Below are positions 50,798 through 60,000 of a stretch of DNA of 64,000 nucleotides, piece by piece; position 1 is the stretch's first letter, and the number at the start of each line of letters is the position of its first letter. The position numbers and the translations under genes are program-made. Source of the DNA: Anaerolineales bacterium UBA2181 (GTDB taxonomy: Bacteria > Chloroflexota > Anaerolineae > Promineifilales > UBA4811). A model generated the notes under the pieces. That model searched no databases and was not told the origin of the DNA. It worked only from the letters and a program-made list of their open reading frames with translations. The stretch spans positions 30,510 to 94,509 of the forward strand of contig DCVT01000016.1 in assembly GCA_002328075.1 (NCBI GenBank), given 5' to 3'.

Positions 50798-51517
50798 ATG
50801 CTGCTTCAGGTTGTGGACCTCCACGTTTACTATGACTCCATCCACGCTCTGCAGGGCGTCTCCATGGACGTGGACCGGGGCGAGGTAGTCACGTTGATTG
50901 GCGCCAACGGAGCAGGCAAGAGCACCACCCTGCGCGCCATCTCGCGGCTCATCCCCACCCGTTCCGGTCGAATCCTGTTGGACGGGCAGGACCTGCTCGG
51001 AATGCCGGCCCACGCAGTGGCGGAACACGGGATTTCGCACGTGCCCGAGGGGCGCCGGGTCTTTCCACAGATGACGGTCCGGGAGAACCTGTTGCTGGGA
51101 GCCTATACGCGTTTCCAAAAGGCCCGGGTCGACCGGGCGCTGGAGACGGTCTATGGCCATTTTCCGGTGTTGCGGGAGCGTCGCGGGCAACTGGCGGGTA
51201 CGCTGTCCGGCGGAGAACAGCAAATGCTGGCCATGGGTCGCGGGCTGATGAGCGAACCGCGAATCCTGCTACTAGACGAACCTTCCATGGGCCTGGCGCC
51301 CATCCTGGTGGAGCAGATCTACCAGATCATCCGCGAGATCAGCCGGGAAGGGGCCACCATCTTGCTGGTGGAACAGAACGCGCACATGGCGCTGTCGGTA
51401 GCCCAGCGTGGATATGTGCTGGAGACCGGCCGGATCGTGCTGGCCGGCCGGGCGAAGGACCTGGCAGCCAATCAGGCGGTGCAGGAAGCGTATTTGGGCG
51501 GTGCGGCCGGCAGTTGA
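50798..51517 (+). CDS. livF: Branched-chain amino-acid ABC transporter ATPase LivF (system 2)
   Basis: A 239-residue ATPase with Walker A GANGAGKS (35-42), VPEGRRVFPQMTVRENLLLGAY, LSGGEQQMLAMGRGLM, the LivF-type LLLDEPSMGLAPILVEQI and LVEQNAHMALSVAQRGYVLETG. It completes the second Liv importer. A 48-base gap leads to panB, without a visible terminator. Confidence 0.95.
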   Translation: MLLQVVDLHVYYDSIHALQGVSMDVDRGEVVTLIGANGAGKSTTLRAISRLIPTRSGRILLDGQDLLGMPAHAVAEHGISHVPEGRRVFPQMTVRENLLLGAYTRFQKARVDRALETVYGHFPVLRERRGQLAGTLSGGEQQMLAMGRGLMSEPRILLLDEPSMGLAPILVEQIYQIIREISREGATILLVEQNAHMALSVAQRGYVLETGRIVLAGRAKDLAANQAVQEAYLGGAAGS

Positions 51518-51565
51518 GCGTTCGCACGCCGGCCGCCCGATGATCCATTGATGTAGAGGGGAATT

Positions 51566-52405
51566 ATGGCGATTCAGAGAACAAGCGTGCCCGACCTGCA
51601 AGAGATGAAGCGGCTGGGCGACAAGATCACATTGCTCACCGCCTATGACTGCCTGCTGGCGGGGCTGATCGACGAGGCGCAGATTGACCTCATCCTCATA
51701 GGGGACTCAGTGGGCATGGTGGTGCTCGGGTACGAGAGCACGGTGCCGGTGACGCTGGAGCAGATGGTCCACCACACGCAGGCGGTGGTATCCACTGCCC
51801 ACCGGCCGCTCATCATTGCCGATATGCCGTTTGGCTCTTTTGAGCCCAGCGACGAGGAGGCCATCCGCAGCGCCCAGCACCTGGTCAAGGTGGGCGGTGC
51901 GCAGGCAGTCAAGGTGGAAGGGGGCAACGACCTGGTGCGGCGTCGGATAGGCGCCATCGTGCAAGCCGGCGTGCCGGTGATGAGCCATTTGGGGCTCACG
52001 CCGCAGACCACCACCATGCTGGGCGGCTACCGGGTGCAAGGGCGCGAGGCGAGCGCCGCCCAACAGATCCTGGACCACGCCCGGTCGCTCCAGGCAGAGG
52101 GCATCTTTTCCCTGCTCCTGGAGTGCGTGCCGGCCGAAGTGGCCCGCGCCGTCACTGCCGAGCTACACGTACCGGTGATCGGCATCGGCGCCGGAGCAGA
52201 GTGCGACGGGCAGGCGTTGGTGACGCAGGACCTGCTGGGGCTCTACCCGGCCCTGCCCCGGCACGCCCGCCAGTTTGCCCAGCTTCGGTCCACCATCAGC
52301 GAAGCATTGGCCGAATTCCGCAGCGAGGTCAAGGCCCAGCGCTTTCCGGCCGAAGAGAACACCTTTCACATGAAGGCGCAAGAGGCGGCCAAGTTCAGTC
52401 GGTAA
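51566..52405 (+). CDS. panB: 3-methyl-2-oxobutanoate hydroxymethyltransferase
   Basis: A 279-residue PanB, which adds a hydroxymethyl group from methylene-tetrahydrofolate to 2-oxoisovalerate, the first step of pantothenate synthesis. Visible are KITLLTAYDCLLAGLIDEA, LILIGDSVGMVVLGYESTVPVTL, AVKVEGG, PVMSHLGLTPQ and PVIGIGAGAECDGQ, which cover the metal and substrate sites. Its substrate is the product of IlvE acting on valine, explaining the linkage to ilvE and the Liv importer. panC, panD and panE are not in the window. Confidence 0.95.
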   Translation: MAIQRTSVPDLQEMKRLGDKITLLTAYDCLLAGLIDEAQIDLILIGDSVGMVVLGYESTVPVTLEQMVHHTQAVVSTAHRPLIIADMPFGSFEPSDEEAIRSAQHLVKVGGAQAVKVEGGNDLVRRRIGAIVQAGVPVMSHLGLTPQTTTMLGGYRVQGREASAAQQILDHARSLQAEGIFSLLLECVPAEVARAVTAELHVPVIGIGAGAECDGQALVTQDLLGLYPALPRHARQFAQLRSTISEALAEFRSEVKAQRFPAEENTFHMKAQEAAKFSR

Positions 52406-52409
52406 TGCG

Positions 52410-53198
52410 ATGACCCGATCTAGGTTGCGACCTATCTACCCGGTCCACTCGGTGGAGCGGACCATCCGCATCCTGGACGCGCTGCGAGATGCCGTCGACC
52501 CGGTGGGGGTGACCGAGTTGGCGCTGGCCCTGGGCCAGACCGCCAGCGCAGTGCACCGCCACCTGAGCACGCTGCAGTACCACGGGCTGGTGGAACAGGA
52601 TCCGTTGACACAGCGCTACACCCTGGGGACACGGCTCATCGACTACGGAACCCGGGTGATGGGCCGGCTGGGACTGGGAGAACGGACCCGGCCGCATTTG
52701 GAACGGCTGGCGGCCGAGGTGAATGAGACGGTGAACCTCTGCCTCCTGCGCGGGCAGGAGGCTCTGTTTGTGGACAAGATCGAGAGCCAAGAGTTCCTGC
52801 GCCTGGTGACCCACATGGGCACACGGGTTCCGCTCTATTGCTCCGGAGTGGGCAAAGCCATGCTCGCATTCCTGGCACCAGAGGAGCAATCGGCCGTCAT
52901 GGGTGCGGGTCCGTTGAACCGCTACACGCCGTCCACCATCACCGACCCGACATGCCTGCGGCAAGAGCTCGGCCGCATCCGCGCGCAGGGGTACGCCGTG
53001 GACGCGGAGGAGTACCTGCCGGGCGTGGTCTGCGTGGCGGCGCCCATCCTGGACCGCCACGGCCGCGCCATGGCGGCGGTCAGCGTCTCCGGACCCGTCA
53101 GCCGATTGACACCCGAGCGGGTGTTGGAGGTGGCCCCCCGCGTGCGTGCCGCGGCCGAGGGGATCACGCGATCCATCGCCGCCGGCGGGGTGAATTAG
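52410..53198 (+). CDS. IclR-family transcriptional regulator
   Basis: A 262-residue regulator with an N-terminal winged helix-turn-helix (about 12-75: SVERTIRILDALRD, VTELALALGQTASAVHRHLSTL, QRYTLGTRL). A C-terminal IclR effector-binding domain follows (NLCLLRGQEALFVDKIES, YCSGVGKAMLAFL, AVDAEEYLPGVVCVAAPILD, AAVSVSGPVSRL). It follows panB by four bases and so belongs to the ilvE-liv-panB operon. I infer that it controls that operon, probably through the palindrome at 45841-45868, with a branched-chain amino or oxo acid as a possible effector. Confidence 0.93.
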   Translation: MTRSRLRPIYPVHSVERTIRILDALRDAVDPVGVTELALALGQTASAVHRHLSTLQYHGLVEQDPLTQRYTLGTRLIDYGTRVMGRLGLGERTRPHLERLAAEVNETVNLCLLRGQEALFVDKIESQEFLRLVTHMGTRVPLYCSGVGKAMLAFLAPEEQSAVMGAGPLNRYTPSTITDPTCLRQELGRIRAQGYAVDAEEYLPGVVCVAAPILDRHGRAMAAVSVSGPVSRLTPERVLEVAPRVRAAAEGITRSIAAGGVN

Positions 53199-53231
53199 CG
53201 GCCGACGACCGCTGGACCGGATGGGTCGGCG

Positions 53232-53261
53232 TTTACATGGGCGGCAAGCCTCGGATATAAT
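53232..53261 (+). promoter_or_regulatory. Promoter of the histidine-phosphatase gene
   Basis: TTTACA (53232-53237), an 18-base spacer and a consensus TATAAT (53256-53261). The leader to the ATG at 53308 is about 40 bases and carries GGAGG. Confidence 0.7.
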
Positions 53262-53307
53262 GGGCGAGCGGCAAACGGCCGTCACCCTGGAAGAGCGGAG
53301 GAACGTC

Positions 53308-53943
53308 ATGACACGCATCATCCTGGTCCGGCACGGACAGACCGAGTGGAACCGCCTGGAGCGCTTTCGCGGGCGGGCAGACGTTCCGCTCAACGCCACC
53401 GGCCTGGCGCAGGCCCAGGATACCGGCGAGCGCATCGCCGCGTCGGCATCCGCCGCCCCACAGTGGCGGCCGATCGCAGTCTATACCAGTCCGCTCTCCC
53501 GCGCCGTCCGCACGGCCGAGGCCATCGCCCGGCATTTTGACCTGCCGGTACAGGTCCATTCAGGCCTGGTGGACATTGACTACGGCCAGTGGCAAGGATT
53601 GTCCCCGTCCGAGGTGCAGGACCGCTGGCCGGACGAATTTCGCCGCTGGTATGAACAACCGCACCTGGCCCGCATCCCGGGCGGTGAGGCGTTGGCCGAC
53701 CTGCGCCAACGCGGCATGGCGGCCGTTGCTGAAGTGACCGAGCGCCACCCAGGGGAGACAGTGATCCTGGTCGGCCACACAGTCATCAACCGGGTCCTCC
53801 TGCTGGGCGCCCTGGGCCTAGGCAACGACCGCTTTTGGCGCTTGCGACAGGATACCTGCGCCGTCAACGTTCTGGAAGCCGAGGCCGGCGACTATACGTT
53901 GGTGACCCTCAACGACACCTGCCACCTCGCGGCCGCAGGTTGA
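53308..53943 (+). CDS. Histidine phosphatase (phosphoglycerate mutase-like) family protein
   Basis: A 211-residue protein of the RHG branch, with the phospho-accepting His9 in LVRHGQTEWN, TSPLSRAVRTAEAIA, DIDYGQWQGLSP, the Glu of PGGEALADL and the second His in ILVGHTVINR. Family members include phosphoglycerate mutases, alpha-ribazole phosphatase and general phosphatases. The YGQWQGL pattern is closer to broad-specificity phosphatases than to glycolytic mutase, and the substrate is not defined. The ATG at 53308 with GGAGG was chosen over the longer frame at 53221. It has its own promoter. Confidence 0.88.
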   Translation: MTRIILVRHGQTEWNRLERFRGRADVPLNATGLAQAQDTGERIAASASAAPQWRPIAVYTSPLSRAVRTAEAIARHFDLPVQVHSGLVDIDYGQWQGLSPSEVQDRWPDEFRRWYEQPHLARIPGGEALADLRQRGMAAVAEVTERHPGETVILVGHTVINRVLLLGALGLGNDRFWRLRQDTCAVNVLEAEAGDYTLVTLNDTCHLAAAG

Positions 53944-53955
53944 GCTTGCCTGTCA

Positions 53956-53981
53956 CTTGCGGCGGTGGAACCCGCCTCAAG
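53956..53981. terminator. Hairpin between convergent phosphatase and giant-protein genes
   Basis: CTTGCGGCGG (53956-53965) and CCGCCTCAAG (53972-53981) pair with one mismatch around a 6-base loop, in the 81 bases between the convergent stops. No T-run is present, so termination is only possible, not shown. Confidence 0.35.
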
Positions 53982-54024
53982 TAGCCGTCCACTGCCTCCG
54001 CGCCGGTTGTCCGGCCGGCCGACG

Positions 54025-57000
54025 CTATTTCCGCAGCACCACCGGCAGGTAGAGCTTGGTGCCTACGTCCACCCGGACCGCCAGCACAAACTCGGACAGG
54101 TGATCCAGCACCACCACGATGGTGTTGGCGGCCGTGTTCAGTGTCTGTGGCGGCTTGACCCAGGCGCTCAGAACCGTGTCGTAGCGCAGCAACTCCAGAT
54201 CGGCCTCGTCTGCCCCGGCCGGCAGCGCGCTCTCGTCATAGTGCACCGTCAGCGTGATGGGAGTGGTGAGGTTGGTGATCGGGTTCCCGTACTGATCCAC
54301 CGCCTCCAGGTGAAAGACCAGGCCAGCCAACTGGAATTCGCCGGTAAGGTTGTTGGAGCTCACCTGCGGCGTATAGGTGATGATCATGCTGCCGCTCATC
54401 TCCGGCGACCAGGCCATATCCAGCGCACCGTCCGAGGTGGTCTGAGATCCACCGGGGATGCCCGTGACCACCTGGTAAACGGTCACCCGAGTGGAGGCCG
54501 TGGCTTGACCCTCCATGTTGGTGGCCGTGACCGTGGCGGTATAGACGCCGGCCGTCAGGTAGGTATGAGACACCTGCTGCCCGTTGCCGGTGGCGCCGTC
54601 GCCAAACTGCCAGGCGTAGACCACGTTGGTCCCGGCGGTGATGGTTGCCGTCAGGCGGGTGATCGCTCCCAGCCGGGTCGGGCCGTCGTTTTCGGCCGCG
54701 AGTCCCTGTATGGGGATGTCCGGCACATACTCGTCGGCGCCCATGTCGAAACCGGGTCCATTCGGCCGCGGCTGCCCGTCGATGTCGGTTGTGATTCCGG
54801 CATTCACCCCGGCGTCGCGGGCGGCCGACAACGGGCCGATGCGGTAGTTGAGGTTGGCTGGATCCAGGAATGCCGGGTTTCCCCACAGGTTGACCGTGCC
54901 GGTGACCAACGCCCCCCAGTAATCGGTGTCGTTGGCCCAGGCGCCCGTCCCCCACAGCGTCCCTTCAGTCGTGGCCGGGTTACCCGGGCTGACATATACC
55001 CCAAAGGAATGGCCGACAACGATGGTGTTGGTCATCGAGACCGATCCGCTGGACAGGCTGATACCGGTGCCCAAATAAGCACCTCGGTTACCGGCGATTG
55101 TATTGTGCACCATTCGCACAGTGCCGCCGTTGATCTCAACTCCGTCAGTAAGGCCGCCGCCGACGTTTTCCACGATCATATTGTTGACCAGCAATACGTC
55201 AGTGCCAGACAGTCGGACGCCCCCACCGGTGCCTGCGGCCACGTTGCGGTAGAACCAGTTATCCCGCAGGACGCCTCGATATCCAAAAAAGTAGATGCCG
55301 CCGCCATAGTGACCGACGTTGTCGTGGATGTGGTTGCCTGCCAACAGCACGTCGTCGCTGTACAGGCCCTCGCCCCGGATGACCTGTACCCCACCACCCC
55401 AGCCATATCCCAGAGCGATATTGTCGAATATCTCGTTATCCACCAGTTGACAGCGAGGGCAGCTCGTCAGCGAGACGCCGCCGGCCTGACCGCCGCCCGA
55501 GTAAGGGTCGGCCGCAGCGGTGTTGGCATAGATCGCGTTGTCAACCAGCCGGGCGTCCGGACTATAGTACACCATCACACCACCGGTGAAGCCGGTGGAT
55601 TGGTTGTGGTGGATCTGGTTCCCGGTCAGAACCGCCCGGGCCGAATCGTACACAAAGACGCCGCCGCGAGCGTCTGGACCCGACCCGTTGTGGTCAATCT
55701 CGCAGTTCCGGACCACGGCATGGCCACTCTGCAGCATCGCGCCATGTTGCGTCGCGTTGGTCAACCGCAAGAACTCGACGGTCGGCGTGTAGAGACCATG
55801 GGTGAAAATCACCACCGCATCGCCGTTGGCATCCAGTGTGGTCGGGTAGAGCTGCGGGTTCCAGACAGAGAAATCGGCGCTGTACCCTCCACGGATGGTC
55901 AACTCCTTGTTCAGGTTCACCTGCGGTTGGCCGTTCTTGGGATTCGAGTCAACGCAGAGCCCGGCTACCTTGACCACGTCGGTCGCCTGCCAGCTGGCGC
56001 TGATCGCCGCGTGCACCGTCTGGTAGTCGGTCGCGTCGTCGTTCAACCGAACCCAGCAGGTCCGCACCACCTGCACCTGAATTTCGCCAGTGTCAACCGA
56101 CAGCGAGTTGCTGGCGGTGACAACCGCGGTGTAGCCGCCCACCGCCGAGTAGGTGTGATTCACCGCCGGACCGGCGTCGCGCACCGGCGGCGTGCCATCG
56201 CCAAAGTACCAGTCATAGACCACGTTGCTGCCCTCGGCGACGGTAGCGGTGAAATATGTCGCCAGGTGCAGCGGAGTGGGGCTATCCGCGGTCAGCGCCA
56301 GGCCGGCGATGGGCGTGTTGTGGGTGATGGTCACCCGGGTGCTCGCCATCAAAGCGTTGGTCGAGTTGCTGGCGGTCACCACCGCGGTGTACGAACCGAC
56401 CGCAGGATAGACGTGCTCGACCACCGCACCATGCCCGCGCTGCCCGTCGCCCAGGTCCCAGTTGAACACCACGTTCTCGCCGCCGGTCACGGTGGCGCTG
56501 AGCACGGTGACGTCCCGCAGCTCCATTGGGCTGTTGTTGAACACCGCGAGGCCGGTCACCGGGTCATCCGGAGTCACCTCGTCGGCGCCGATGTCAAACC
56601 CGGCGCCCGACGGCCGGGGGTCGCCGTCGATATCCACCGTTACCCCGGCATCGACTCCCACGTCCACCGCGGCCGAGGCGAGAAGGATGTGATAGTTGCC
56701 GAACACCGGATCCACAAAGGCCGGATCGCCCCAGATGCTGGCCGTCTCCGTCACCACCTCGCTGCTCATGGCCGCCCAATCCTCGCCGTTGGCCCAATCG
56801 CCAGCGCCCCAGAGTGTCGAGTCCAGCGTGGCCTGTGCCATGTTGAGGTACAGACCAACCAAGTGCCCTGCCATGATGTTGTTGGTCATGGTGAGATGCG
56901 CATTGAGATAGAGATAGATGCCCCATCCCTGGTTGTCAACTAACGTGTTGTGCGCCATCTGCACGTTGCTCTGGTACAATTCGAGGCCACCTGCCCCCGA

Positions 57001-60000
57001 CCCTAGCGGTGTGAGCGAGTTCTCCGCTACCACATTGTTGACCAGCAACAGATCCGTCAGGCCCGTACCTTCCATCGCGCCGCCGGCCCGGGCGCGGTTC
57101 CGGTAAAGTACATTGCCCTGGACGATCAATTGGTCGCAGTTTTGGGCACGGATACCGCCGCCATACCAGACGGCTGAGTTGTTTTCGATCCGGTTGGCAA
57201 TCAGGGTCACGCGGCTTGAATCGTACAGGTAGATTCCGCCGCCCAAGCCGTCGGTTTGGTTATTCTTGACCTGATTGGCCGAGAGGGTTACATCGGCACT
57301 GCTGCCCACATAGACCCCGGTACCCTGTTGCGCGCCCCAATTCTCCTGAATGACGTTGCCCGTCAACGTAACCCGAGTGGAGGCATAGATGCCCACAGCG
57401 CCGGCCCGGTTACCCACCAATTGGTTGCCGGCCAAAAGGGCATCATGCTCGCTGTTCAGGTACACTGCAGTGCCGGTGCGGTTCTCCACCATCTCGTTGG
57501 ACTCTAGCGTGACAGAGGTGTTGAGGTAGAGATAGACTGCCGCTCCGCCACCCTGATTATTGGAAAATGTATTGTGCGCCAACGCCGCACCGGTGGTCTG
57601 GGTCAGATAGCAGCCTCCGCCATAAAAAGAGGCCTGATTGTCATAGATCTGGTTGTTGGCCAGCAGCGCCGCGGTGCTGTTACGTCCATAGATGCCCGCT
57701 CCGTCGCTACCGGCCGTGTTGTGATGGATCTGGTTGCCGGTCAACGTCGCGCCGTGGGCCCCGTTTAAGTAGATGCCTCCCCCGCTGTAATCGGCCGTGT
57801 TGCTATAGATCTGGCTATTGATCACCGTAGCGCCCGAATAGAGGTACAAGCCGGCGCCCTCCCGCGCAGTGTTGCCGTAGATATGACAGCCGCTGATGAC
57901 GGCTCGCACGTTTGAATGGGCCGCGTGCAGGCCGCCGCCTTGAGCCAGGTTGTAGCCGTTGGTGAGATGGAGCGCCTCCAGCGTAGGAGTGTAGGGGGTG
58001 ACCGCGTAGGCCAGGTACACCACGCGCCCCAGTCCCTCCGCGTCGAGGACGGTGGGATAGGCGGATGGGTCCCAGGTGCCAAAATCGGAGCTGTATCCGC
58101 CCCGGATGGTGAGCGTCTTGTCCAGGTAGACTTGTTGCGTGTACAAGCTCTGGACGCCTCGGCAGGTGCCGGAGACCTTGACCACATCGGCCGGGTCGGT
58201 GCTGGCATTGACTGCGGCTTGAACCGTGTCATAGACCGTGGGGCTGTCGTTGAGCCGCACGTAGCATTCCCGCACCCAGATCTGAACCAGGGTGCCGGCC
58301 GTCTGTTGGTTGACGCTGTTGGTGGCGGTCACGATTACCTGGTAGGTACCCACTGCCGGATAGGTATGCCTCAGCGCGCTACCGCCAGGGAACGTGCCCG
58401 CGCCGGTCTGTGGCGGCGACCCATCGCCAAAGTCCCAGGTGTACAGCACGCCGGTTCCGGCGCTGACCGTCGCCGTCAAGTTGGTAGCGTAGCCTAATTC
58501 GGTGGGGCTGTCGCTGACCACCACCAGCCCCGCGATGGGCACGTCGATAACCGTGACCCGGGTGGTGGCGGTGAGAAGACTGCTTCCGTTGCTGGCGGTG
58601 ACGGTGGCGGTATAGATGCCAACCTCACCATACACGTGGCTTGCGGCTGCGCCGATGCCATGGGGGCTGCTGTCGCCGAAATCCCAGTCAAAGACGACGT
58701 TGCTGCCTCCCGTCACCGTTGCCGTCAGGTGGGTAGGCTGCTCCAGCGCGGTTGGGCCGTCGTTGGTCGCCACCAGCCCGGTGACCGGCCGATCGACAAT
58801 GGTGACCAGGGTGGACGCAGAGACCTCTCCCACGCTGTTGGTGGCGGTCACCCGCGCGGTATAGACCCCGACCTGCCCGTAGACGTGGCTCACCGTCCGG
58901 CCGACCACCAGGTCCGTGCCGTCGCCCAGGTTCCAGACGTAGCTGACGTTGCTGCCGGCCGTGATGGACGCGGTCAGATGGGTGGTCTGGCCCAGCTCGG
59001 TCGGGCTGTCGTTGGTCGCCGCCAAGCCGGCGATGGGCGCATCGGTGATGGTGACCGTGGTAGAGGCCACCAGCTGGTTCACGTTGTTGCTGGCGGTGAC
59101 CACGGCGCTATAGACGCCGACCTGCGGATAGACAAAGGTCACCACCGGGCCCTGCCGGACAGCGCCGTTGCCCAGGTCCCAGTTGTAGGAGACGTCCTCC
59201 CCGGCGGTGATGGTGGCGGTCAGCGTGGTTGCCCCTCCCAGGACCGTGGGGCTGTCGTTGGTCGCAATCAGCCCTTCGATGGGCGTGCCGTAGATGAGCT
59301 CGTCGGCGCCCAGATCGTAACCCATCCCGTACGGCCGGGGATCGCCGTCGACATCGGTGCTCACACCGGAATCGACCCCCTGATCCACCGCGGCTGAGGC
59401 CTCGGTCAGGTGGTAGCCGTCAGCGTCAAACGCCGGGACACCCACCCGCTGGTGAAGAATTGTGACCGTGGCGGTGGGAGCGACGGTGGCTGTGATGGGG
59501 GTCGCCGGGTCCCAGAGCACCCCCTTCATCGTCACGGTGTTCCCGCCCGCCACGTAAAGCCCGATGGGGTGATTGACCAGGACCGTGTTGGTCATGGCGA
59601 CCGAACTAAACACGCCCGGCTCCATATCCAGGTAGAGCCCGGCGCCGTCCCCGTTGCGGGCGATGGTCGAGTGCGCCATCCGCACGATCGAAGAGTAGAC
59701 CGATATGCCGTCGGCATCCCAACTGCTGTCCTGGTTATCAGCCACCACCACGTTGACGGCGTCCAGGTCGCACCATTCCAGCGCCAGGCCGCCGGCGTAT
59801 TCCGCCACGTTGCCCAGTACCCGGTCGCCGTCCAGCGAGGCATATCCCTCGGCGATGAGCATGCCGCCCGCCCACTCGGCCGTGTTCTCGGCGATCAGGT
59901 TATGGCTGAGCCAAGTCTCGCCGTGCGGAACGAGAGCCAACCCGCCGCCGTACGCACCGACATTGCGACGAATGACGTTCTCCTCGAACCTGCTTCCGTC

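Noticed and set aside
53965..56943. A 992-codon open frame on the plus strand opposite the giant gene
   Set aside because: It is a shadow of the GC-rich, repeated minus-strand gene. It has no membrane, domain or signal features, reads as low-complexity Arg/Gly/Val/His-rich sequence, and has no ribosome-binding site.
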